Of a stretch of DNA of 35,861 bases, positions 27,201 through 33,622 are shown one piece after another. Both the position numbers and the translations under genes were made by a program. Source of the stretch: Verrucomicrobiota bacterium (GTDB lineage Bacteria > Verrucomicrobiota > Kiritimatiellia > CAJWTS01); NCBI GenBank assembly GCA_027623315.1, contig JAQBYD010000041.1, positions 1 to 35,861 of the forward strand. The letters are read 5' to 3'. Numbering within the stretch: the stretch's first letter is position 1; each line of letters begins with the position of its first letter. Under the pieces are notes generated by a model, which did no database searches, was not told the DNA's origin, and worked only from the letters and a program-made list of their open reading frames with translations.

Positions 27201-30200
27201 TTGCCCTTGAGGCGCAGAATGGTGGGCTGCAGGTAGACGCCGTTGGCCGGCCGCACGAAAAGCACAACCGTACTATCGGCACGCTCGGTATTGATCTGCA
27301 GCTTCACCGTATCGCCCGGGGCGTATTCCTTCTGGTCCGTGACGAGCTCTACGGCATTGAAGCGGTACGTCGATCCATCGTCTCCGTCGCCACGCACGGT
27401 AAAGACGTAGCCGCCCTCGATCTTGTGATCAGCCTGGTCCGTGACGGAGTACGAGAGCCGGTATTGACCCGGCTTCGAAGCCACGATCTGGACGTCCGAC
27501 TTCCCCTCGACGTCCGTATCCAGATCCCATGCCTGGGCCTTCTTCTCCACCGGATCGTTGTCCTTGTCGTAGGTCACCTGGTAGAGCGTGAGGCGCCCCT
27601 TGCCCTCTACGGGCTTCTGATCGAGGGTCTGGGCCGAGAAGTTTGCGCGCACCGTGTCGCCGACGCGGTAATGCCCGCGGTCGACCCATGCGTAGACTTT
27701 GAACGGCCGGCGCGCCACCAGCACGCTGCCCTTGCCGACGATCGTCCGTCGCGAGAGATCGACGACCTCGGCCGTGATCTCGTAGCGATGATCGAGATCA
27801 CCGTGCATCAGCTTGGCGATGGCGGTGTCGATCTTCACCTCGAGCGTGCCATCCTCTCCGATCTCGGACTCGGATTCCGATACCAGCTCGGGCGGCAGGC
27901 GCTGCTGCGGCCACCACCAGGCGATCGGCCGCATGCAACCCCATCGTTCCCAGCCGGGGTACCAGCTATAGTCGTAGGCAAACCACCAGTAGCCCGGACC
28001 GTAGAACCAGTCCCAGTAAGCCCCCGGGTACCAGCGAGAATCGTGCGTGAAGCGTTGCACCTTGATCTTCACCGTGGCCTCGGTGACGGGCGCGCCGAAG
28101 TAATAGCGCGCAGTAACCGTAGCCGAGATTTCATCGCCGAGTTGTACCGGATCCGAAGGCGCATCCACACTCACCTCGAACTCGGGCTTCTTGTACTCTT
28201 CGACCCTGAACGACCCGCCACCGTAGCCGTGTAACTGGATCGAGTAGGTGCCGAGTGCGGCGTCGCCGGGAAGTGCATAGTCTCCTTCGAGACCGCCAAA
28301 CTCGTCCGCGGTGTACGCATTCTTGAAGACCTCTTCGCCTTTCGCGTTCCGAATGCGGACCTCGAAGCCACGCTTGGCAAAGGTGGACACATCGTCCTGG
28401 TCGTACTTCGCATGGCGCACCCAGAATTTGAATTGGACAGATTGATCCGGACGATAGACCGGCCTGTCCGTGATCACGAAGGTCTTGGTCTGGTTATATT
28501 CCTGGTCGTGGTAGTTGCCATACCACACCCCGCTGAACCCGAGGTAGGCCAGGCGCCCGTCATCGGTCGTTGCGGTGATCAGCCAGTTATGATCCGTGAC
28601 CAGGTCGTCAGGTGCCGGAAGAACCTGGCCATTGGCGTCCGAGAACTCCGCGAACTCCGTGGTCAGGATGTCGTGGCGGCGGCCGATGCGGATCTTCTTA
28701 TCGAGATACTTCTGGCGGTAGCCGAAGAACGACAGCGTCGCCTTGGCGACCGGCGCTCCCGTTCGTGCGTCTCCCACGTAGTACCAGGCCTTCTTATCGA
28801 GCTGCTTCTTGAGAATGACCGTGTCGTTGAGCCATATGACGATGCGGCTCACATTTCCGTCGGCCATGCGCGCCGTGACGAGATAAGCCCCGGCTTCCTT
28901 GAGCGGCGTCTTGACCGTGATGCGACGGTCGAAATGGTGCTTGCGTGGCTCGAGCGGCAGATTCCAGCGGGCGACGCGGCCCGCGATATACTTGGCCTGA
29001 TCCTGCGCGACAAGCCGATAGCCGATGTTCTGAATGTTGGCTTGATTCCAATCGAGTTTGGCCGGATTCGAACGGAGGTATGCTTTCACGTCGCTGAGCA
29101 GGAGATCGACCCGGATCGCGTGCGCGTCGAACGAAACGGATTTACCGTTGCGGAAGCGGTAGTCGACCGCGGCGGCTTCGCCCGAAGCCTGGCTCATCAC
29201 GGGGTCGAAGCGTCCCCAGGGCTCGACGATCTGCGCGACCCGTTTCTGCTTGTGCTGGTTGTGTCCGGGCCCGAATCGCTTGATGCTCTCCTGCCAGAAC
29301 TCCGTCGCCGTCGCATATTGACGGCGGTTTTCATATATCCCGGCGAGCGTATTTAGCGCGTGCTCCCCGCCAGGCGTCTTTCCGAGTTCGCGGAAGATCG
29401 CGATATGGTTGAATTCGCGAGGCAGCTCGAAGCGCTTAACCCCGCTCGCCGTGCGTGCGATCGTCTCGTCATCGGTCAGGGAATGCAGAGCATAGGGGCC
29501 GCTTTCATCCTCCTCGCCGTCGTCCTCGCCGGCGCCGAACGAGTAGCCATAGGTGCGCATCGTCTGGACCCCGAACTGGCCGTGCAGGAAACCTGCGAAC
29601 TGGCTCTTAACGGTCTGTGACAACCCGGGTGAGAGCTCCTCGGCCTGGACGAGCAGCCAGCGCCAGCGCTCGCCGTCGGAACGCGCGTCCTCGAACGATT
29701 TCGGGAGGCGATGAAAGACCGGATTGCCATCGTCATCCAGCGGCGCACCATAGTTGCGCGGGCCGTATCCTCGCGATGCCGCTTCGTAGTCCGGCAGTTC
29801 GTCCCAGTTGCCCAGGCTCTGCAGCCGCCACGCCTCGAGTTGACCACGGCTGTAGAGAATCTGCTGGGCGAACTGCAGATAGAACTGTGCGACTTCAGCC
29901 TTAAGGTCTTCGCTTTCCGCAGCCTGCCTCGCCTGCGCCATGAGTTGCAGCGCCCGAATACGATCGCGCTGGGTCGAATGCGCATAGTCTCCTCCGCCGC
30001 GGCGATTCCCGCGCTCGAACTCTCCAGCGACTATGTAGCCATACTTCTGCGCGCCGACATACGACTGCGCCACGCCTACCAGGATTCGCCAGTCGGCGGC
30101 GTGCGCATCGGCGACCGCTTCGCGTAGCGGGTCGGTCTCATGAACGCGGTTAAGATTGCGCAGACACTGAATCGCCTGGTTCAAGTCCGTGACGCCGGAT

Positions 30201-30394
30201 GACGTCGTGTTTGCCGGGTCCAGGGCGAGGTCACTAAAGTGAGGATAGGCCTCCTTATAGTTTCCCTCCGCAAGCAACTTCTGCGCCGCCGCGCGACGCG
30301 TCGCGAGCGTCGCGACCGGCTCCTGGGCGAAGATTGCGCTCGAGCAGCCAAGGACCACCGCGAGCGTACAGGCCAATCGGATCAAACAGGTCAT
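24230..30394 (-). CDS. Bacterial alpha-2-macroglobulin family protein
   Basis: About 2054 residues from the ATG at 30394, which has AAGGAG 8 nt upstream; a GTG three codons earlier has no binding site. The N-terminus is a secretion signal. It could be cut after AIFA, or at VVLGC as an imperfect lipobox. An N-terminal helical, TPR-like region of roughly 400 residues precedes the macroglobulin domains (for example ITDRPVYRPDQSVQFKFWV). The thioester motif is intact: YPYGCTEQTLNRF, with Cys about 1515. A terpenoid-cyclase-like thioester domain surrounds it (SDGGWGWFSGWGERSYPH). A low-complexity stretch before LWKGSLVTDQNGEAEVELTM is a plausible bait region. The family traps proteases covalently in the periplasm. 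No PBP1C gene is adjacent. Confidence 0.93.
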   Translation of the reverse strand: MTCLIRLACTLAVVLGCSSAIFAQEPVATLATRRAAAQKLLAEGNYKEAYPHFSDLALDPANTTSSGVTDLNQAIQCLRNLNRVHETDPLREAVADAHAADWRILVGVAQSYVGAQKYGYIVAGEFERGNRRGGGDYAHSTQRDRIRALQLMAQARQAAESEDLKAEVAQFYLQFAQQILYSRGQLEAWRLQSLGNWDELPDYEAASRGYGPRNYGAPLDDDGNPVFHRLPKSFEDARSDGERWRWLLVQAEELSPGLSQTVKSQFAGFLHGQFGVQTMRTYGYSFGAGEDDGEEDESGPYALHSLTDDETIARTASGVKRFELPREFNHIAIFRELGKTPGGEHALNTLAGIYENRRQYATATEFWQESIKRFGPGHNQHKQKRVAQIVEPWGRFDPVMSQASGEAAAVDYRFRNGKSVSFDAHAIRVDLLLSDVKAYLRSNPAKLDWNQANIQNIGYRLVAQDQAKYIAGRVARWNLPLEPRKHHFDRRITVKTPLKEAGAYLVTARMADGNVSRIVIWLNDTVILKKQLDKKAWYYVGDARTGAPVAKATLSFFGYRQKYLDKKIRIGRRHDILTTEFAEFSDANGQVLPAPDDLVTDHNWLITATTDDGRLAYLGFSGVWYGNYHDQEYNQTKTFVITDRPVYRPDQSVQFKFWVRHAKYDQDDVSTFAKRGFEVRIRNAKGEEVFKNAYTADEFGGLEGDYALPGDAALGTYSIQLHGYGGGSFRVEEYKKPEFEVSVDAPSDPVQLGDEISATVTARYYFGAPVTEATVKIKVQRFTHDSRWYPGAYWDWFYGPGYWWFAYDYSWYPGWERWGCMRPIAWWWPQQRLPPELVSESESEIGEDGTLEVKIDTAIAKLMHGDLDHRYEITAEVVDLSRRTIVGKGSVLVARRPFKVYAWVDRGHYRVGDTVRANFSAQTLDQKPVEGKGRLTLYQVTYDKDNDPVEKKAQAWDLDTDVEGKSDVQIVASKPGQYRLSYSVTDQADHKIEGGYVFTVRGDGDDGSTYRFNAVELVTDQKEYAPGDTVKLQINTERADSTVVLFVRPANGVYLQPTILRLKGKSHDHEIEISRKDMPNIFVEAVTVSDGKVHASMREIIVPPEKRVLNVEVTPSSESYKPGEEGRMRVKVTDFFGEPFSGALVMSIYDKAVEYISGGSNVAEIRDFFWKWRRRHNPTTESNLQRMFAQLLKSGEVGMGNLGAFGDMIFEKEDGRRGEIRKSNRERASQGAVLGRTLAASAPSARMAVAADAMVMEESAEGMAFGDDGDRADHEAGGGGGGEQGDALVTPTVRSQFADTALWKGSLVTDQNGEAEVELTMPENLTTWKVRTWALGHGTKVGEGSVEVLTTKNLIIRLQAPRFFVETDEVVLSANVHNYLDSEKKVTVKLELDGNQLKALGKVDQAVTVPAGGEKRVDWRVSVEREGEAVVRMAALTDEESDAMQMSFPVYVHGMLKTDSFSAAIRPDGERAVISIDVPAERRINESRLEIRYSPSLAMAMVDALPYLVEYPYGCTEQTLNRFVPTVLTQKILREMGLDLEEVRDKITNLNAQEIGNDQERAAQWQRWNRNPVFDKATVDDMVKKGVKRLTAMQLSDGGWGWFSGWGERSYPHTTAVVVHGLQIARDNDVAIVPGVLERGVQWLERYQRQEIDRLRRGREKDPRKDWKQHADSLDAFTYMVLVDAAKTSDEMMTYLYEDRNHLPVYAKAMFGLALHKQGQADKLAMIMRNIEQVLVQDDENQTAYLDMPNGGYWWYWYGSEYEAHAYYLKLLAKVDPKSDTASRIVKYLLNNRKHATYWKSTRDTALCLEAFADYIRAAGEAEPDMTVEIYLDGRKMKEVEINADNLFTYDNALVLSGDAIESGKHEIEVRRKGKGPLYMSAYLTNFTLEEFIRKAGLEIKVERQYYRLEPVNKSIKVAGSHGQALDQRVEKYKRVKIENMAELKSGDLVEIELEIESKNDYEYVIFEDMKAAGFEPFEVRSGYTPDGLRAYMELRDERVAFFVRTLARGRHSIAYRMRAEIPGKFSALPARAFAMYAPELKGNSDEIKIRIVD

Positions 30395-30402
30395 AGCGCG
30401 CA

Positions 30403-30408
30403 CTCCTT
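30403..30408 (-). promoter_or_regulatory. Shine-Dalgarno deciding the alpha-2-macroglobulin start
   Basis: AAGGAG lies 8 nt before the ATG at 30394. It overlaps the alternative GTG at 30403 and so could not serve that codon. Confidence 0.75.
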
Positions 30409-30545
30409 CATCATATACAGGTGACGTCCGTGGAACACGAGTTCTTCAGAACTATTTCCCTTGGTGATGGTTCTTCGGGATATGACACGCTGATCGCGGC
30501 AAAAGTTCCCGGTTTTATGAGTGCATGCCGAAACGCGGCTACGGC

Positions 30546-30582
30546 AAAAAGAACGGGCGCCGGCAAAAATGCCGACGCCCGT
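30546..30582 (-). terminator. Intrinsic terminator upstream of alpha-2-macroglobulin gene
   Basis: On the minus strand ACGGGCGTCGGCA and TGCCGGCGCCCGT pair over 13 positions around a TTTT loop, followed by TCTTTTT. One internal position is T-G, a wobble in the minus-strand RNA. In the plus-strand RNA it would be a C-A mismatch, and the plus side lacks a T-run. The terminator therefore belongs to a minus-strand transcript. It ends about 150 bp before the alpha-2-macroglobulin start and after the tandem RNA elements. Confidence 0.85.
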
Positions 30583-30602
30583 CTCGTGAGGTGTTTAAAA
30601 AA

Positions 30603-30676
30603 CCGTTCCGACCCGGAGGGAGGGATGGGTCGGGATGGAGAGAGGGGGGGGTATCTCCACCGGCCGGAGCCAACGG
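30603..30676 (-). ncRNA. Tandem cloverleaf-like RNA element, copy 2 (promoter-distal)
   Basis: Four helices can be drawn. P1 is CCGTT/AACGG closing the element (30672-30676 with 30603-30607). A short GGC/GCC hairpin is at 30662-30671. A 6-bp TGGAGA/TCTCCA stem (30636-30641, 30654-30659) has a 12-nt loop that holds a C8 run on the minus strand. A 7-bp CCGACCC/GGGTCGG hairpin is at 30608-30633. On the minus strand P1 is followed directly by T6 (30602-30597). The same helices recur in copy 1 with different bases. No known RNA family recognised. Confidence 0.55.
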
Positions 30677-30762
30677 CTAAATCTGTATCGTATCGCCCAA
30701 GGCGACACGCCACACACCCACTCGCAACTTTTTCGCCCCGCGCATGTTAAGGAGCATCGGTA

Positions 30763-30826
30763 GGCCGTCCCGACTCGTGTCGGAATGAAGCTAGGGGGGG
30801 GGCTTCACCGGCGGGGCGCCAACGGC
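30763..30826 (-). ncRNA. Tandem cloverleaf-like RNA element, copy 1 (promoter-proximal)
   Basis: This copy has the same order of helices as the copy at 30603-30676. P1 is GCCGT/ACGGC. A GGC/GCC hairpin is at 30810-30820. A 6-bp TGAAGC/GCTTCA stem (30786-30791, 30802-30807) has a C-rich loop on the minus strand. A 5-bp CCGAC/GTCGG stem (30770-30774, 30779-30783) has a 4-nt loop, ACGA on the minus strand. Between the copies P1 and the C-loop stem change at paired positions and remain paired. The segments GCCGTTGGC and GCCGGTG are conserved in primary sequence. Confidence 0.55.
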
Positions 30827-30961
30827 TACCTCTGATGATTCCTCACCACTCCTGCAACCCTGACGCAGGGGCCAGTGGGTTGTGAGATCCACTGGATGTT
30901 GTTTCAATTTCAAAGAACAGGAGTAGTAAACCACAACCACTGGTATATGTCGTCACTAGCC

Positions 30962-30989
30962 AGTAAAACTACTGTAAAACCATTGTCAG
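30962..30989 (-). promoter_or_regulatory. Weak candidate promoter for the tandem RNA transcript
   Basis: CTGACA (30989-30984) and TTTACT (30967-30962) are 16 bp apart on the minus strand. A start at about 30955 would give a leader of roughly 410 nt through both RNA elements to the terminator. The -10 match is only 4 of 6, so this is a suggestion. Confidence 0.22.
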
Positions 30990-31104
30990 TCCTAGCAAAA
31001 ATAGTGACTGAAAGATCGAGACTACGTAGCTTTTTAAGCACCCCCCCCGGAGCCTGGTCTGGTAGCATCAAACGCGCACCCTAAGGAACTTCGGCGACGC
31101 GGCG

Positions 31105-31119
31105 TAGTAATAATTACTA
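31105..31119. promoter_or_regulatory. 15-bp perfect inverted repeat at the methyltransferase start
   Basis: TAGTAAT-A-ATTACTA is a perfect palindrome with a 1-bp centre, ending on the A of the start ATG. It replaces the usual Shine-Dalgarno position, where no purine-rich sequence is seen. It could be an operator for a dimeric repressor or an RNA hairpin that masks the start. Confidence 0.5.
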
Positions 31120-32117
31120 TGTGGACACCTCAAAAACTTTCTGAACTGGCGACTGGATACTGGGGCGCCGCAGCCCTGTCGAGCGCGGTAGAACTGGGCG
31201 TATTTGAAGCGCTGGCCGACAAGTCTACGACCGCCGCGGACCTCGCCGACGAGCTTGGCGCGTCGGAACTGCACCTCGACATTCTCCTCACCGCGCTGGT
31301 CACGCTGAAACTACTGCAACGCGACGGCTCGCGCTACGGCATGGTTGAGTCGGTTCGCCCGTACCTGGGCCCTGACTCCCCATCCTGCATGCTGCATGCC
31401 CTTCGCTTCAATACGGCGATGTATCCGGTCTGGGGCTCCCTGACCACTTGCGTCCGGGAGGGACGCCCGGTGGTCCCGCCGACATCTCACCTGGGGGCCG
31501 ACCCGGCCAGAACCGAGCAATTCGTAAGGGGCATGCACAGCCGGGCGCTCGGCTTCCTGCGGCCACTGGTCGACGCGGTGGATCTGGATGGCCGCCTGAG
31601 ACTGCTCGATGTCGGGGCCGGACCCGGCACGATCAGCCGAGAGCTGGCGCGGCGGCATGACGGACTCAGCGTCACCCAGCTTGACCTGCCGCCGGTCCTG
31701 GATGCAGCCAGAGCGATCGCGGCCGAAGATCCGGCCGACGGCATCGCATATTACGCGGCGGACTATCGATCGGACGCACTTCCGGACGATTTTGATGCGG
31801 TGCTCTACTGCGGCGCACTCCACCAGGAGGACCCCGACTCGGCAAAGGCGCTCTGCGCTAAACTCTTCGATTCGCTTTCCAGCGGAGGCATCTGCCATAT
31901 CGTGGACCTGATGCTGGATGAGGACCACGCGGGTCCATCGATGTCGGCGCTCTTCTCGCTGAATATGCTGCTCACCAGTCCACGCGGCCGCGTCTTCGCG
32001 GTCGATCGTGTTGTAGAACTCCTGGAGCGCGCCGGGTTTATTGGCATCGAAACATCCTCGATTCCGTCAACGCCCTATCGTAGGGTCAGTGGGCTGAAGG
32101 ACATCAACACCGAATGA
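31119..32117 (+). CDS. SAM-dependent O-methyltransferase (Methyltransf_2-like)
   Basis: A 332-residue class I methyltransferase. Residues 1-90 form the winged-helix dimerisation domain typical of the plant-type O-methyltransferase/CrtF/BchU group (ALSSAVELGVFEALAD, TTAADLADELGAS, LLTALVTLKLL). SAM motif I is LLDVGAGPGTIS (162-173), and LDLPPVLDAAR (from about 188) follows as the ribose-binding acidic motif. His235 in LYCGALHQEDPD stands where these enzymes carry the catalytic base. Known relatives methylate hydroxyls on carotenoids, quinones, polyketides or phenols; the substrate here is unknown. It overlaps the next gene by 4 bp. No Shine-Dalgarno sequence precedes the ATG. Confidence 0.88.
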   Translation: MWTPQKLSELATGYWGAAALSSAVELGVFEALADKSTTAADLADELGASELHLDILLTALVTLKLLQRDGSRYGMVESVRPYLGPDSPSCMLHALRFNTAMYPVWGSLTTCVREGRPVVPPTSHLGADPARTEQFVRGMHSRALGFLRPLVDAVDLDGRLRLLDVGAGPGTISRELARRHDGLSVTQLDLPPVLDAARAIAAEDPADGIAYYAADYRSDALPDDFDAVLYCGALHQEDPDSAKALCAKLFDSLSSGGICHIVDLMLDEDHAGPSMSALFSLNMLLTSPRGRVFAVDRVVELLERAGFIGIETSSIPSTPYRRVSGLKDINTE

Positions 32118-33580
32118 AGCATTCCGATCAAACCCCCGTCCGAATCGCCCTGTGCCTCGCGATGGCAACCCTCCTCGCCTCGCGCTCAATCGGCGTGGCC
32201 GACGAGGAGGAAGCCGCCGCCACGCCCACCCGTGACCAGAACAAGGCGCTTGCCGAGAGTCGCCTCGCGAAGCTGCGCACAGAGCACGCCGGCGATGCGA
32301 GTTTTCTCTTTCGACCGGGGCTCTACGCCAACCACGCTAGTCGCGAGGTGTTTGTTTTCGCCGAGACTGCCGCCGTCAGTGTTCACGATCCAATCGAGTT
32401 TTTCCTGATCGGCGAGAGCAGCGGGCATGACTACGAAGCACTCGCGATATCCTTTGCCAATCCCAGCGATATCGATCGCGCGCTGCAGTTCATCGGGCTG
32501 AAGCCCGGCCGCCCGATCGACATCGATTCCTTCCGCATGTGGCCCAAAGGGGACCAGGTCGCCCTGAGCATGCTGCTCGCCACGGACGATTCCGAGACCC
32601 GTGAGGTCGGTATCGAAGAACTACTCGTTGATGACCGCACGAAATCAACATTCCAGCAGGGCGGCTTTCTATTTGTCGGATCACGACAGGTTCCCGACCC
32701 GTCGAATCCGGACCAGAAAGTCTATGCCGCCGACGTGCTCGAGCCCAACTCCATCGCCGCCAACTACAATGAATCCACGACGGTGCTGGACGTGCCGACG
32801 CAGCGCTCGAAAGGCGAACAGTACCGCCATATCAGCCGCAACCCGGAACTTCACCTCGAAGCGGGCCGACTCGTCGTGCTCAAGCTGAAGCCCCAGCACG
32901 AGCACGGCCAATCTCGTGTGCGCGATCTGGTGCTCGAAGTAAGTCCTGCCGCGGCTGCCGACGCCGGCACCTCCGGGGTCGGCGGGCTGGCCCTGGCGCT
33001 GCACTCCACCGATGGTGCGTTGGCGTCGGACGCCCCCACCCTGCCCGGCCTGCTGGCCGGCCTCGAGCGGATCGTGGCCGAGGGTGGCATGCCCTACGTC
33101 CAGATCCGGTTGAACCCCGCCTTGACGCTGGCCCAGTGCAAGGCAGCCTGTGCGGCGATTGCGGGACTTGAGGGGATAGAGGGTATCCGCGTCGAGCCGC
33201 CGCCGACGGGACATGCCTACTACAAGGCATTTCTTCCGCGTGAAGCATACCGCACACCCGCCGATCGTCCGACGCAGCCCTGGGAGATTCATCTCAAGCA
33301 CGCGGCGCATGCCTACACCGTTGAAGCCGTGCTGACCCGTACCGAATACGGTGAGGACATTATGAATCCCACCTTCGAGCGGAAATCATACTCGATCGAT
33401 TCCCCTGATGCCGTCGCCGCGCAACTCGGGGAGGTCGAGTCGAAATTGGACCCGGACGAGATCCTGCTCCCTCGCGTCCTTATCTTTTACGCACCGCCCA
33501 CGATCACGTACGGCGATCTAAGCGCGATCATGGCGCCGCTCCTCAAGGAATACCCGATCGTCTACGTCTTCGCGGAATAG
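32114..33580 (+). CDS. Secreted YdjY-like/ExbD-like protein
   Basis: 488 residues with an N-terminal signal peptide (about 1-29, RIALCLAMATLLASRSIGVA). Residues about 75-225 fit the YdjY-domain pattern found in Planctomycetes and relatives: HDYEALAISFANPSDIDRAL, FIGLKPGRPI, GGFLFVGSRQVP and VYAADVLEPNSIAANYN. A later part (about 325-385) has the look of an ExbD/TolR periplasmic domain (ILAEGGMPYVQIRL-like YVQIRLNPALTLAQCKAAC, GIRVEPPP). The domain calls are by eye. It is likely periplasmic or surface-located, with unknown function. The ATG overlaps the methyltransferase stop (ATGA), which suggests translational coupling and a shared process. It ends convergent to mutL with 42 bp between and no clear terminator. 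Confidence 0.68.
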   Translation: MKHSDQTPVRIALCLAMATLLASRSIGVADEEEAAATPTRDQNKALAESRLAKLRTEHAGDASFLFRPGLYANHASREVFVFAETAAVSVHDPIEFFLIGESSGHDYEALAISFANPSDIDRALQFIGLKPGRPIDIDSFRMWPKGDQVALSMLLATDDSETREVGIEELLVDDRTKSTFQQGGFLFVGSRQVPDPSNPDQKVYAADVLEPNSIAANYNESTTVLDVPTQRSKGEQYRHISRNPELHLEAGRLVVLKLKPQHEHGQSRVRDLVLEVSPAAAADAGTSGVGGLALALHSTDGALASDAPTLPGLLAGLERIVAEGGMPYVQIRLNPALTLAQCKAACAAIAGLEGIEGIRVEPPPTGHAYYKAFLPREAYRTPADRPTQPWEIHLKHAAHAYTVEAVLTRTEYGEDIMNPTFERKSYSIDSPDAVAAQLGEVESKLDPDEILLPRVLIFYAPPTITYGDLSAIMAPLLKEYPIVYVFAE

Positions 33581-33622
33581 GCGCCGGGACAGCGCTGCGA
33601 TCCAAGCATTTTCCGATCGCAC

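Larger units (their letters stand above)
30404..31118. other. 715-bp intergenic region between divergent genes
   Basis: There is no convincing gene here; the short open frames lack any family resemblance or ribosome site. The region holds, from left to right, an intrinsic terminator on the minus strand, two copies of a cloverleaf-like RNA element, a 7-bp hairpin CCAGTGG/CCACTGG (30872-30878 and 30889-30895), an AT-rich stretch with nested inverted repeats, a C8 run at 31041-31048 and a palindrome at the methyltransferase start. Confidence 0.7.

Noticed and set aside
30411..30713. 100-residue open frame on the minus strand inside the intergenic region
   Set aside because: It crosses the terminator hairpin and the structured RNA element, is low in recognisable composition, and has no ribosome site or family resemblance.
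30763..30826. Guanidine-II (mini-ykkC) riboswitch, because of an ACGA tetraloop on the minus strand
   Set aside because: Only one hairpin in one copy has the ACGA loop. The second copy has a longer unrelated loop, so the two-hairpin ACGR architecture is not met.
30763..30840. Fluoride riboswitch on the plus strand, because of the CTGATGATTCCT end
   Set aside because: The rest of the conserved fluoride aptamer, including its 5' hairpin sequence, is missing, and the other tandem copy lacks this end.
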